A stretch of DNA of 64,000 nucleotides from Acheta domesticus. Taxonomy: Eukaryota; Arthropoda; Insecta; Orthoptera; Gryllidae. Positions 1 through 12,129 of the stretch are shown here, piece by piece (positions within the stretch are counted from its first letter, which is position 1; each line of letters begins with the position of its first letter). The stretch lies in NCBI GenBank assembly GCA_031308135.1, contig JAHLJT010009436.1, positions 139,150,303 to 139,214,302 of the forward strand, given 5' to 3'. The position numbers and the translations under genes were made by a program. Below the pieces are notes generated by a model. The model ran no database searches. It saw only the letters and a program-made list of their open reading frames with translations, and was not told the origin of the DNA.

Positions 1-104
1 AAAATGTATCTCTATCATCCTTCATTCAATGCTTGTCTTTTCCCCCTCTTATTTACGTCCCAAAGAGGCGCATACACTAGACACCAACACACGAGCTCCT
101 CTGA

Positions 105-265
105 CCTGGGGTCAGCAGAACGCGAAGCCTTCCGCGACAACACAAACACGAGAGCCAAGGGACAAACAACCATGACCAAGGCGGGACTCTAACCCGCGAC
201 CCTTCGGACCGAGGCACCGTGTACTGACTGAGTCTTTACATATTGTTCGCCTCCTCGGCCACTCG
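105..265 (-). repeat. SINE-2 copy (tRNA-derived), minus strand
   Basis: Read on the minus strand, this block has a box A-like gtggccgagg (253-262), a degenerate box B (184-194, GG-TTAGAG-TCC type) and then a catggttgtttgt tail. The same order is seen at 23765 and 55079, which defines the family. The 3' boundary is not resolved. It is a pol III-type retroposon remnant, not a tRNA gene, because no acceptor stem pairs. Confidence 0.5.
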
Positions 266-359
266 GGTCGGCGTATGCTGGTTGTGAGGCAGGTATGTGG
301 ACGTACTCACCCATACGGTGTCCCATCCTGGTCTGGGGGAGAGGGATGGGAAGGAGTGA

Positions 360-480
360 GAAATAAGATGGCAAGATGATCGCGTGTGGTCCGTGGCCCG
401 TTGTCCAGAGGAGCTGTTTTACTATACACCTGAGTAATCAGGAACACCACGGAAGCGACTGATCAAAGCAGTCAACCAAC
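360..480 (-). repeat. SINE-1 body fragment (diverged)
   Basis: The stretch gatcgcgtgtggtccgtggc matches the body of the SINE-1 copies at 32280 and 46070 (gatcgcgcacggtccgtggc there). Only the middle module is visible and it is diverged. Upstream sequence to 290 may belong to it. Confidence 0.35.
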
Positions 481-528
481 GACTTTCGATCCCGACAGGT
501 CCCACTGATGTTCAACGTAACGTTCGAT

Positions 529-529
529 G

Positions 530-563
<34 letters not shown>

Positions 564-573
564 ATATATATCT
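529..573. repeat. (TA)n microsatellite
   Basis: An alternating TA run with two TG interruptions (gtatgta). It has no gene context. Confidence 0.95.
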
Positions 574-2006
574 GTCCAGCACTTGGCCGGGATTGAAGCT
601 GTCACCTATTACATTTACGAAGACTTTTATCCCCACACAAAACTGTGAAATGACCTCTCACAAATTTACCTGACTATCTTTAATGCACTCTACGCCAACG
701 AGTTGCTGGGACCCAGCCTACTTGCATTCAAATGCAGATAAAACTCAAAGGTATCACATCAAAATACTTTTCATTGCCATATTTTCGTACACAAATTTCA
801 ATAGAAAAACATAACGGGGAATATTCAGATCTTCATTACAGTACATTATTAATACGAAGATTTTTTGTACTACTCTAATTATAGTAATTAAAGGTAAGTG
901 AATTTACAAAATTCACTTTTACATTTTTCTATTGTGAAACCTCATTGTAAATTAATTTGCACATTAACAAAAACTTTTAACCCAGAAGCAATTGTTCATG
1001 CTGCTAATAAAATGTGAATCTTTTAACACAGACTTAAAATCAAATGTAAATCTGCAAAAATGACAGGAAACAAAACTATGTATTTTTAAAAAAAAATCCA
1101 CAATACTGTACCATATTGATATACAAAGCAAAATTCCGCAAAATATTAACAAGGTCATTTGATAAATTATACAAGGCAAGCCAGTTGCGTTTGTCACTTG
1201 ATCCACCCGGCGTAACAAGTACGTTCTGGAATGTGTGCAATCTACCACTGCTTCCTATGTGGTAAACAAGGACTAGCATTATATTCCTATGCAGTATTAC
1301 ACTGCGATTTTTCTTTTTATCCTGTGGAGATTAAAAAAAAATTACTAAATTTGCGTAAAAAAGTAGTATTTAATTAACGAAGGAAATGCGTTTCATAAAC
1401 CGGCAGACTAGCATCAATTTCTTTACGCAAGAAGTTCAACGTTAAATAATCAAACTGGTCTTCCACGGTAGTGACATAAGAATACGTTACCAACGTTTGA
1501 AACTTTTTAGAATTGCATTCCAGAAAATTACAAATTGTGATACAGATTTCTATATATTTTTCGTAATACTGTGCTGTTATTGTCGACATAACGCAACTAA
1601 AAAGGAACAAAGCAACAAAAGCAACTCTTTAACGGCCGCCGTCCGTTACAGGCCGACGCCCTTCAGAACAATCCAAAGAAATTTCTGTTAAAAATGGCGT
1701 GCGAGTACATGTATTCCAGGAAATGTTATTTCTCGTTTGTGCTTTTTTTCTTACAAGAATATATCGCGAAAAGAAATGAACGACACATGGCCGATAACAC
1801 AAATAACTCGGTTGGTTTTTTAACCTCGACTATCGCCTCTGTTTACAAACTTCAACCACACAAGTCCTTTGCATTATATGGGTCTCATGAAGTTAATAAC
1901 TGGAGTCCGTAAGTCCAGAAATTTATTTTACCGGAAATAGGCATACAAAAGACATTTACTTTTACGTTGCTTTTTGTTGTATTTTTTGTAATCTTGATTG
2001 CACGTG
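574..2006. other. AT-rich stretch without recognised genes
   Basis: Low-GC sequence with many stops in all frames. Short open frames here lack motifs, codon bias or splice context. I recognise no repeat family in it. Confidence 0.6.
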
Positions 2007-2106
2007 ACCAATCAGTATGACGAATAGGAGTAAGTTTCACTCACGACGCTATCTCTATAAAAAGTCATTATGGACCCCCCTTTTGAATCTTGGAATGGCA
2101 TCAGTC
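2007..2106 (+). promoter_or_regulatory. Weak core-promoter candidate: CCAAT box, TATA box, initiator-like
   Basis: A CCAAT element (gaccaatcag, about 2007-2014) is followed by TATAAAAA at 2056-2063 and a TCAGTC initiator-like hexamer at 2101-2106. The TATA-to-initiator distance is about 47 bp, longer than the usual 30 or so, so the pair may be chance in AT-rich DNA. An ATG at 2070 opens a 64-codon frame with a hydrophobic start, but it would lie upstream of any such start site. Confidence 0.2.
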
Positions 2107-2552
2107 TAACGGCAATTTTAGTTTTTCTTCTTCGCACTTTTGTTATCGCCAGCAGTGAGAAGGGTCACATCGTATTGAACTCCGAGAGCCTCATTCCTCA
2201 AAAGGGATCGGAGGCCATAGTCAATAGTAGGATGGGATTCCTCGCGGGCGAACAAAGGCTTTAGCATCATTGAAAGAAATCAAAACTCTTCACTAGGATC
2301 ATCTTCCTTTCTCTTTTAGGCTTGCACGTATGTTTCCAGCTTGATCGAGATCGATGACAGTAGAAAAAAAACTAAATAAAAACGAAAAAGGAAGAAAAGG
2401 GCAAAAATAAGGCAAAATCCTAGAAAAAGGCATCAGAAGCTAACATAGACAAATTTAAAATCTACTAATACAACTCCAGAAGTACAATTGTTATTACTAT
2501 TATAAAAAGACATAAAATCGTAATAAAAAAGCACTTTGCCAAACTTCAGCGC

Positions 2553-3116
2553 TAGTCGGTACACAAATTTAAGTTAAAAGTAAAATCTTTTCTGCTGCAA
2601 AACTGTTTCTATACAATTAGAGACTATACTGATCGTGAAAAAGAAAAATAATGTAACAAACAAGGATATATAATGAATTAGTTTATGTTTGCATTGTATA
2701 CATTAAAAAAAATATTTAATACGCCTGTAACAAGTAATGTACTTCAGCTTCCGGGTCAATGACCCCCATCTCGATCAGGTTTTTGTCCAGTTTCCCTGAT
2801 CCATTGAGCAAATGCTGAGATGGCCCCTTGTTTTGCTTCTGGACGTAAATGTAGCTTCACTGTGCGCACGTTTTGTTGAGCACGTCCTTTTGCTTGTAGT
2901 TCATTTACAGTTGAAATTGATTTTCTATAACTCGGGAACAAACATTTTTCAAATATCTTTATTTTTCTAAAATAATTATTTTCTAAATTCATTTTTTCGT
3001 TTGTTTGTTGTTTTTTTTTGTTTAATTCTGACCCTCAAGAAATGTGTGCAGATAAATTTCTTTCCCCACACGTCATATACAGTTTTTACTGTTTTTGACA
3101 AATAAATAAATAAATA
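2553..3116 (+). mobile_element. LINE 3' end, 5'-truncated copy (plus strand)
   Basis: The first 100 bases encode the same C-terminal tail as the LINE at 7710-9395, ending ...REKEK with the stop at 2649-2651. A 3' UTR of about 450 bases follows and matches 7240-7700 in reverse complement. It ends in an (AAAT)n tail at 3100-3116. Insertion is in the opposite orientation to the longer copy. Upstream of 2553 the match fades, so this is a 5'-truncated retrotransposition product. No clear target-site duplication is seen. Confidence 0.85.
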
Positions 3117-3744
3117 GATTAATAATTATTTTATTTGTTAATTATAGGTATTTCTAACGTATAAAAAACAAGAGAATAATCGCAAAAGAAATGTGATTCC
3201 TGAGGTATGTCAAGGGCTGTTCATTAACGGAACAATTGAGAAATGAAGATATAAGATTTGGGAATAACACAGCATACAAGACCGACTAAAATACTATGTA
3301 AAACATTGTTTGGATCGCGCTTGAAAAGGATGAACGATGACAGATTGTCTAAACAGACCTATTGTTATGTGTCCAAAGGAAAAAGAGCTAAGACCAAGGA
3401 CGAGATGATCGTCGCTACAGGATTTTTTAACCGGCTAGAATGGCCTAATCCATGCTGATGCTGATTATGTAACGTATTCAAATGAGATATTGAATTCCTC
3501 TTAACTACAGAAAATTAGGGGGGGGGAATTCTGAAAACAGGTTATCGCCTACTGGAGGAGGGGGCTGAAACCCCATCAGCTTCCTCCCCTTCCCCGGGAG
3601 GCGCCACTGCCGTGTAAGTTTTACTTGAATTTTCGGAATTTCTGCAATTTTAAGGCCCATCTCCACGAACCAATATGCTAGTTAATGGATTCTTATATAG
3701 AGGAAGTTTTGGTATACGTGGTTTGCAGTTGCCTTTTATGTCAT
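3117..3744. other. Unannotated AT-rich stretch
   Basis: No gene seen. A GC-rich patch at 3545-3615 (cccc/gggg blocks around gccactgcc) resembles the ends of the hAT-like family at 20376 and 59922 but has no matching partner end. Confidence 0.4.
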
Positions 3745-3870
3745 GGCATTGCCTCAAAGTGAAATCACTACGCCTCAAGTGGGATTCGCACCCACAACCC
3801 TCCCCACCCAGAGAAGTTGCACCCGAAGTCGTCTGAGCAACATTGATCGGCATTCAAAAGTGACCCAAGT
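3745..3870 (-). repeat. tRNA-like SINE remnant, minus strand
   Basis: The reverse complement carries ggtgcgaatcc (3782-3792), close to the B-box consensus, with a GC-rich stem-like surround. An upstream A-box match is poor. It is probably an old relative of SINE-2. Confidence 0.3.
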
Positions 3871-6345
3871 TCAAAAGGAGGCCCTCGGACCTCCTCGCAT
3901 AGGACAGGGGACCCAACTAAAGACGTCATTAATTTAATTTTGTGATTGTAAACCAAACTGACTTTTATTCATGGACTCCTGGATTCTCGATGCCCCCGGG
4001 CATGGTCTTCTCAGCCCCTTTGAAACTTGCGCAGCTGGTGTTCAATTACAATTTTTTCTGCTGTCGACACCACTTACACTCGTTAACAGAAAACTGCCCA
4101 ACAGTGGATGATACACTGAAGTGTATCCAGAGCTAAAGGGGTGCAGTGAGGCTTGTCTGAAACCAATATTCCGGTTTTAGCTCTGACAGGTCCAACAAAG
4201 ACAAAACCGCGTGAACAAAATGGATAAAATGACTTTTACTCTTGAAACAGCGAATCTAGTTTAGAGTTGTGACTAATATTTGTTTGAACTACATGAGCCA
4301 TACACAAAACATGCTTGAGACAAAAGATACTCTGACAGTCTGTGAAAGGATTTTCTGGATTTTGTCTGATAGCACGCAACTACCGTGGAGCTTCTAGAAG
4401 AAATGAAACTGACCCTGTAACATGAAAAGAAACCGTGCTATTTATGGGATTTTTCCGTACTAACAAAAAAAGGTTCATTATTCTGAATCTGATTATAAGG
4501 ACTCGACGGTAGAAGATCCTCAATTGATGCAGCCATTACGATAGGATCTACATTTTCATTGATACACATGTACACATTCGTAATATTACAAAGAACGCGA
4601 GTTCTGATTCTAGATACAACAGAAAGCTCGGAAATGCGGATCAAGTAACACAGAAAATGCCTCGCCACTTTCATTTGGAAGTCTCGCCATTTTAATTTAA
4701 TCTCCATCCACCTTTACTGGCCAAAAGTGGTACCTGGCCCGACCGTCAAGTCAACAAATATTGATAATATCGATATTAGTAAATTGTATTTAAATATTTT
4801 AGTGCAACTGGCCTTCCTATGGGATAAAGATGAACAAAAAACAACGCAAGAGCACACGGAATACCTATGCATTTTTGCGGGATCCCTGAACGGACGTTTC
4901 TCGAATACTCAACTTCACAAGTGACATGTTACGTAAGCTGCTACACAAAGAACGGCTGGTATGTTAATGTCGCGTTTAGTAATGGAGGAGGGCTACTCTT
5001 ACCGGCAGCAATAGCGCGGATTTTGTACACGAGGACGGCACCGCTGAAGGCCTAGGGTTACCCGATGTCCGTACTTGGCAGAACATGTCCGCATATTTAG
5101 CGATTGTCTTGGCGTCCGTGCTTATTTTCCAAAATCAGCAAATTGTCCGAATTTTCATGTAACAAATAACGATCGTCTTTTCAAGCACCGTAAACTAATG
5201 TTTTTTTTCTAAACTTACATTTGCTTACATTCTTTACTGCAATGTTTTTGACATTAAGTAACAGTGCCGTGCGCCAACGTTGCATCATGGCTCTTAGTAT
5301 GTTACAAATCGATAGTTTCCATTTGTTTGAGCTTCGTATCACACTCCTTATCTAGTGAGCTGTGAACGCACCTTTCTAGAAGAATTTTAGATTCCACAGT
5401 CAGAGTGATAGAAATAAACAGGAAGCAACAAGTCACCACTTCTACGTATGGCTTGAACAAAAGTGTGTCAATTTCAGCATAGTTTTTGCAAACCAGATCG
5501 ATAGGGGGCATCAAATTTGGTGTTCTGTGAACGGTGTAGACGCTGGTGTTGTTCATAGATGGACGTTTTGCCTGAGACCAATTTTACGGCGTCAAGGACG
5601 CACAATTTTGATTCTGACTACACTTTGTATTCGAGGCAGTCCTTTAGTACATACAGAAACAAGAAAACACGTGTCTTTCTGTTGAAAAAAATCAGCCCTA
5701 TATGCTGCAGCAATACATTACTTTCTCTACACTAGTAGTATACGAGAAAGTATTCAGATGACCATTTGCATTTGGGACACCTGCGTTACAACGCGTTTAT
5801 TACTAATAATAGTCCGGGAGGCTGTGGCACAAAATTTGAAGTGACCTAAGGACAGCTAATTTGCCAGACATTAATGCTAGAACATGACTCAGCCACCCTA
5901 TCTCTGGAGATAACCCTTATCGAATGTGGGGGTGAACATGTGAATAGAAAATTATTCATTTCCACTCCCTACCACATATACCACACAAGAATTTTGAGTG
6001 TTCACTCTTTCAGATGTTTGCGAATATTTCCAAAAGGTGAGGGAACCCATTAAAAGCCATTATTACACATTTCTTAAGCTTATCAACTTTCCTACTAAAT
6101 GCCTTTTAATTTCAATAGCGCCATTACACTTTCAGTAATGGCTGTAATTCAAAATTGTTACTGGAGGTTTGCAAGAAGTATGCAACAATACGTTTGTTTA
6201 CAACAGCCCATAGGAACGATGGTGATAGCAACGCTGATAGAAGCGAACGTGGTAGGTTTCACCATGTCCAATCCCCTTTTGATAAGAGTAATTCCCGGAG
6301 ATAGAATGGCGTACCCTCGTTTTGGCTTTTGCTGGTATTAAAACT
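3871..6345. other. Stretch with no recognised gene or repeat
   Basis: Mixed AT-rich DNA. Short open frames occur but none has a recognisable domain or convincing exon borders. Confidence 0.5.
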
Positions 6346-6402
6346 AAACACATACACACGCATACACAAACATACACACGCACACACATGCATACATATA
6401 CA
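6346..6402. repeat. Imperfect CA-rich simple repeat
   Basis: Runs of cacatacacacgcatac type, interrupted. Confidence 0.8.
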
Positions 6403-6654
6403 CACACTCAAAATTAGCTGCCAGTTAATCACTTGAAATTTTGTGTCGCTGCCTGCCGAACTGTGAGCACCGACAGTCCTGAGTAATTCAGCATGTGGTG
6501 ATGCACGCAGAAAAAACAAACGGAAAGCATCACGTAAGGAATTAATTAACCAGCTCACGCAAAGGAATTACCTTGCATGCAAACAATAATGGTAGATGAA
6601 TGTTTCTACATATTCTTCCTTCTTTTATGCGATGGAGGTTATGGGTGGGTTATT

Positions 6655-7239
6655 TTTACTTTCCGGTATACGTACGTATATACGGAGTAAATACGTAGTA
6701 TAGGGAAAGTTACGTAAATCTGCGCGAAAAAAAAGCGGATTTTCGGCAGAAAAAAATTCATTGTCGGGCCCTGATAACGGAAAAGTGGATACAGTCAGTT
6801 GCGAAATTAAGAAAAAAAATCCCCTAACACAGTGTAGCCAGAATCCCTTTCGTAAGTCCTTGATACCGAAAAAATTGAAAGGGAAACGTCCGTCTGTCCG
6901 TCCGTCGGTGAACACTACTAGCGCATAAACCATAGGTATGATTTCTTCCAAAGTGGATATTCCCCGGTCGATCTGGTTTGAGTCGAAGCTTTGAAATTTA
7001 GAAAAAGATTCTTCTAAATTTGAGGGTACTTTACATGAAGCCCCTCGGATATTTTCAAAAATTTCTCAAAAACTGCTCCAAATTTTTTCTTTAACTTTCT
7101 TGTAAGAATAGAGTAAAATACACATTTTATGGCAAAGGTCTAGTTTTCACGGATAACTCTGAATTTTGGAAAATTGTGAAAGTTTTAATTGTTTTCGGCG
7201 TCTTTCTCCAACTACAAAATTGAAGATAAATTATTCCTT
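6655..7239 (+). mobile_element. Rep-A copy 1, 5' part (interrupted by LINE)
   Basis: The copy starts with a hairpin: actttcc...tatacgtacg pairs with cgtagtatagggaaagt (6658-6710). Then come gcgcgaaaaa, ccttgataccgaaaaa, a short GTCC/GTCTGTCC run at 6889-6907 and gaacactactagcgc. The same order recurs at 21129, 24852 and 57470. The sequence breaks at about 7239 where the LINE tail begins and resumes near 9400. No protein is encoded. It is an unclassified non-autonomous interspersed element. Confidence 0.8.
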
Positions 7240-9400
7240 TAGTTTTTATTTTTATTTATTTATTTTGTCAAAAAAACAGTAAAAACTGTATATGACGTGT
7301 GGGGAAAGAAATTTATCTGCGCACATTTTCTTGAGGGCCAGGATTTTATTTAAAAAAAAACGAAAAAATTAATTTAGAAAATAATTATTTTAGAAAAATA
7401 AAGATATTTGAAAAATGTTTTTTTCACGAGTTATAGAAAATCAATTTCAACTGTAAATGAACTACAAGCAAAAGGAGTGCTTAACAAAACGTGCGCACAG
7501 TGAAGCTACATTTACGTCCAGAAGCAAAACAAGGGGCCATCTCAGCATTTGCTCTATGGATCAGGGAAACTGGACAAAAACCTGATCGAGATGGGGGTCA
7601 TTGACCCGGAAGCTGAAGTACATTACTTGTTACAGGCGTATTAAATATTTTTTTAAATGTATACAATGCAAACATAAACTAATTCATTATATATCTTTGT
7701 TTTGTTACATTATTTTTCTTTTTCACGATCAGTATAGTCTCTAATTGTATAGAAACAATTTTGCAGCAGAAAAGATTTTACTTTTAACTTAAATTTGTAT
7801 ACCGACTTTAATTGTTTTATGTCATCTGGCAATGCGTTGTAAAGTAACGTACATGTATTGTATGTTGATTTCTTGTACTGAGCTGTTGATACTGACACTT
7901 GATGCACGTGATTTCTACGGCGTGTGTTGTAATTATAAATATCAATATTGCATGAAAATATGTTCCCTCCGTTAAGTAGGTCATTTTTGACAAATATTAC
8001 AGATTCGTAAATAAATAGACAAGGCAATGGTAGGATTCCCAGCTCAATGAAAAGAGGCTTGCAGGAATCACGTGGAAGGCATTTTTTCATTATTCGAATA
8101 ATTTTCTTTTGCAATCTGAAGGTCTGAATACTACAGGATGAGCTTCCCCAGAATATTATGCCATATCTCAGGCGGGAATGCACATTTGCAAAATAAACGC
8201 AACGAGCTGCATGAAGGCTGACAGAATTTGAAAGAATTCTGAATGCATAGCATAATGAACTTAATTTAGTGTTTAATTCTGTTATATGTACATTCCATTT
8301 GAGGTTTGATTGAATTGAAAGACCTAAAAATTTTGTTGCCTCAACATCAGCTAATTGCATATTGTTCATTTTCAATGGAACATGCGATTTCCGATTTGAG
8401 ATGCAAAAATGCATTGAAACAGTTTTTCTTTCGTTAACAATTAATTTGTTATTATTAAACCAATTTGAAACTTCTGAAATTGTACTATTTACTGCTTCTT
8501 TTTTGCAAAGAACATTCGTGTCATCAGCAAACAGAACCGTTCTTCCATTTTTAATAGACGAGGGCATATCGTTTACATATAACAGAAAGAGAATAGGACC
8601 TAAGATCGAACCTTGCGGGACCCCATGCACAATTGGCAAAGAATTGGAAATGTAAGTATGTAATGTCCTTTCCTGCCAGTATGGTATTTCTACTCTTTGA
8701 GTCCGATGTTTAAGGTAAGAAGTTATCCAATCTAGGGCAATACCACGAATTCCATACGAAGGTAATTTTGAGAGCATGATCTTATGATCAATAACGACAA
8801 AAGCTTTCGAGAGATCTAAGAATATTCCAATGGGTATTTCATTTTGATCTATTGATGAAGCAACATCTTTGAGAAAAGAAAAAATGGCAGTTTCCGTAGA
8901 TTTTGATTTTCTAAAACCGTGTTGTGAGTCTGAAAACGCTCTGTTTTTCCTGAGAAATGTTTCCATTTGTAAGTAGAAAAGCCTTTCTAATATTTTTGAG
9001 AAAACTGACAAAAGAGAAATTGGCCGGTAATTTTGAATATCATTTTTGTTCCCTTTTTTAAAAAGTGGCTTAATTTTTGCGGTTTTGAAAATATCTGGAA
9101 ATATTCCTGTACATAAAGAAGCATTGAAAATGTGAGTTAACGGATGTATAAAGGCAGGTGCACAAGTTTTTAATAAACAATCCGGAAATTCATCTAAACC
9201 AGATGAATATTTATTTTTTAGTTTACTGACTATTCTGAGGATTTCGTTGGGAGAAGTTTCGGGAATAAACATCGTATCTGAAATATTTTGGGAAGTGTAA
9301 AATGTTGAATTTTGTGATTTTAGTACCTTCGTGAGATCAGACGCAATTCTGGAAAAGTGTTTGTTGAAGAGATTGGCATAAAATGTGTTCTCCAAAGGGT
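7240..9400 (-). mobile_element. 5'-truncated non-LTR retrotransposon (LINE) inside Rep-A
   Basis: The element runs on the minus strand from a truncated 5' end near 9400 to an (AAAT)n-type tail at about 7240-7262. It holds the reverse transcriptase frame (7710-9395) and a 3' UTR of about 450 bases. It interrupts Rep-A in the sequence attcctt/caaataaaatgtg. At its 5' junction (9385-9490) the host motif caaataaaatgtgttctcc is copied several times as filler. Endonuclease and ORF1 are absent, so the copy cannot be autonomous. Confidence 0.9.
7710..9395 (-). CDS. LINE reverse transcriptase, 5'-truncated ORF2 fragment (561 codons)
   Basis: The frame copies LINE RNA into DNA by target-primed reverse transcription. 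It shows the reverse transcriptase motifs in order: RPISLLS (residues 124-130), HGFRKSKST (159-167), motif A LDLSKAF (193-199), GVPQGSILGP (258-267) and FADDT (289-293) with the catalytic Asp pair at 291-292. A C-terminal YNTRRRNHV-type region (489-497) and YNALPDDIK lie beyond. This fits the jockey/CR1 group; the exact clade is uncertain. The first codon at 9395 is TTG, not ATG. The frame closes at a TGA about 45 bases further upstream, inside junction filler, so the start is artificial and the endonuclease domain is lost. Residue 200 is Val where LINEs normally have Asp (AFD). No stop interrupts the frame, which suggests a fairly young copy. It has no promoter of its own and is presumably not expressed as a functional protein. 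Confidence 0.9.
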   Translation of the reverse strand: MENTFYANLFNKHFSRIASDLTKVLKSQNSTFYTSQNISDTMFIPETSPNEILRIVSKLKNKYSSGLDEFPDCLLKTCAPAFIHPLTHIFNASLCTGIFPDIFKTAKIKPLFKKGNKNDIQNYRPISLLSVFSKILERLFYLQMETFLRKNRAFSDSQHGFRKSKSTETAIFSFLKDVASSIDQNEIPIGIFLDLSKAFVVIDHKIMLSKLPSYGIRGIALDWITSYLKHRTQRVEIPYWQERTLHTYISNSLPIVHGVPQGSILGPILFLLYVNDMPSSIKNGRTVLFADDTNVLCKKEAVNSTISEVSNWFNNNKLIVNERKTVSMHFCISNRKSHVPLKMNNMQLADVEATKFLGLSIQSNLKWNVHITELNTKLSSLCYAFRILSNSVSLHAARCVYFANVHSRLRYGIIFWGSSSCSIQTFRLQKKIIRIMKKCLPRDSCKPLFIELGILPLPCLFIYESVIFVKNDLLNGGNIFSCNIDIYNYNTRRRNHVHQVSVSTAQYKKSTYNTCTLLYNALPDDIKQLKSVYKFKLKVKSFLLQNCFYTIRDYTDREKEK

Positions 9401-10474
9401 GTTCTCCTTCAAATAAAATGTGTTCCTTCCTCCTTCAAAGTTCTCCAAAATGTGTTCTCCTTCAAATAAAATGTGTTCTCCAAAGTGAAATCTTTGTTTA
9501 AGGTCATGTACATTGTTTTGAAAATTTTAGTAGTTTTCTCGCAATATTGCGTGCAATACGTTCAATTAAAAAAAAAAAAACTACAAAAACTAGATTTTCT
9601 CAAAAACGGCTATAAATGTTTTCTTTAAACTTTTGGTAAGGATAGTAGTAAATACACTCTAAAAAAAATGAAGAAATGACATAAAAAGGCATATTCTGTA
9701 TTCTTTTGTTTTTTCAAAAATTGCAAAAATGTAAATTTTTTGACATGTCTCTCACGTCGATAATATTTACATTAACGGCGATTTGTTCACATTATTATAT
9801 TTGTAAGTATATGTGCTTTAAATTTTAGTAAAGTACGACATGTAAAGTTTTTCGAAAATACAACCGTTTTCCGTGAAAACTAGCTCAAAATTCCGCATTT
9901 TCAGAAAAGCTCACACGCCATTTTCTTATAAATGGCTAAACAAAATTTCTTCAAACTTTTCCATTGGATTACTGCTAACTGCACTCTTTGATATGACGTG
10001 AAGTTTATTCTGAGGTTTTTTTTTGTTTTTTCAAAAATTACACAAATGTATTTTTTTTAAAGATCTGTCACATCTTTAATATGCACATTACCAGCAATTT
10101 GTAAAGATTATTATATTTATTAGTGTAAGTGCTTCAAATGACTTTAAATGAAGTTTTCTGAAAACTCAAAAATTTTCTGTGAAAAAGAGCTTCAAATTTC
10201 GCATTTTAATAGCGTTTATACGCCTTTTTTTAAAAAGCTACAAATTTTTAAAAGAAAATTGGCATTTAGAACGAGGTTTTTGTGTTTTTATATATTATAA
10301 AATTAACATTTCCTTTTTACCATTAGGAAACCGAAAAAATTAAAAGTCAAAAAATGTTACTTTGGGATACGATAGCTGGCGAAGAGTATGTGGCGATTCC
10401 AAATAGCTAGTCCAAATCCAAGGAAATGGAAAACTAATACTGGAAACTCTGTGCAATTCTGTAGCACCACTAGT
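9400..10474 (+). mobile_element. Rep-A copy 1, 3' part
   Basis: Continuation of the interrupted Rep-A, starting with ccttcaaataaaatgtg and aaggtcatgtacat. It includes the repeated theme ctcaaaaacggctccaaattttttc, a cacgtcgataatatttacatta block, and ends gaaaactaatactggaaact...gtagcaccactagt. The end is the same in copies 2, 4, 5 and 6. Without the LINE the copy is about 1.65 kb. Confidence 0.8.
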
Positions 10475-11794
10475 TGATCTTTACTTCGTTGCAAAGAAAA
10501 TCTACCGCGCGAAAATGTCTATTTTGAACTACACATGTAAGAACGAAAAATTGAATTCGTACAACATGCATTATTACCATTCGTTACATGATTTAGGTAA
10601 AAATTTCCATTCCAAACAAGGTACTTTATGCAGGTACATCAGTAAATAAGAGCTAGAAGCATCCAGAAAATATGCTATATGAGAATTGACGTCAATATAA
10701 TGAGGAGAGAGAACGAAGCATTGTGATTTGATGAGTTTAGTCTAATTTTTAATATAAAAATTTCTGAACCACGTCAGAGATATCGGGTAATTGTCAATAA
10801 ACGAGTCTTCCGATTACAGAAGTTGGGTAGAATACATTCATGAAAGGGTTGAAAAAAGAGGAAATTGTAAGAAAGAACCTCTTATTGTCTTGGTAAGAAC
10901 TCCGTCGGGTGCAGTTGACGCAAACAGCATGGTTGGCTGGGGGCCCACCGGGCGGACGCGACTGTCGACATGCACCGGCAGCCGACAAAGAACAGTGTTC
11001 CCACACAAAGATTATACGGCGAGAGAATAATAGTTGTAAGGGCACTGACACCGTACGAAGCATTTGAACTACGCCGAGTGCATCCAAGCTAATCGAGGTA
11101 GGAAGGAACACCGCTCATTCATGTGCTTTGCGAAATTTAGTCTCCACAATACGATTGGTGGGACTGGTGACAAAGCGATAAGGTGGGGATGGGAACAATT
11201 CGGATTTAGCATTTTTACGATAGAAAGATGCCTGAAAACTTCCGCGTTTTAGATAACTGGAGATATTAGATGGTTATCTTGATACATGGAAAAAAGGGTT
11301 CCTTATATGGAAAAAACATTTTTAAACGAAAAGAACTCGCAGTTAAAATAAAAAAAGCTATAATGATTGTTAGGTAGAAACTCACTGTTAGCTTTAGATA
11401 ATAAATTACTCATTTATAAATCATTCTTAAAGAGTAGACCCTCCGTCAGCTTGCGTGCAGCAGAAGATTAACAATTTTTTTTTTATAATTTTGAAGTTGG
11501 GTAAAAATGGCGTCTTCCAAGGCTTGGTGTGCTTCTCAAACAAAAGAATTAAAACGATTGTCTGGAGGATGGATGGAAATGTAATTTGTTGCAATTTCTG
11601 TATCAATAGTCATGAATTTACCTTAAGTTAAACTTCAAGACTTTAGTGCTCACACTCTCGTATTTGATATAAAGTAATAATATTTGTATTTTAAGATTAC
11701 GGAAGTGTTGGCGACAAATCTACTAATATAGTAAAAAAAGTTGAACAAAGGTGCAATGACAAGAGAGAACTGATAAAATTAAGGAAAACAATAT

Positions 11795-11796
<2 letters not shown>
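10475..11796. other. Unannotated stretch
   Basis: AT-rich DNA with a modest GC patch at 10900-11010. No gene, SINE box pair or TIR pair recognised. Confidence 0.5.
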
Positions 11797-11827
<31 letters not shown>

Positions 11828-11828
11828 T
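11797..11828. repeat. (AAT)n microsatellite
   Basis: About ten uninterrupted AAT units. Confidence 0.95.
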
Positions 11829-12129
11829 AAACAATTATACCACACAAAATGCAAAGTACGGAATTACTACTCTGCTTTTCCGGCATAACGGCTTGATTAA
11901 TCAGGTTGATGATAAGTGTAATAATATTTCTCTGAAATCTTTTTATTTTACTTCTTTATGCCCGAATGGACGAACCATACCGCACGTACTTTATCGCCTG
12001 TATTTTCACGCTAAATTACGCGAAAACTTCTCAAATTTTCGACCAATTGTACAAGACCTTATTTCAATATCTATTATTAAGGAACAGATTTCATTAAAGG
12101 AAAAAATCTATATCTTTAATATTTTAGTT

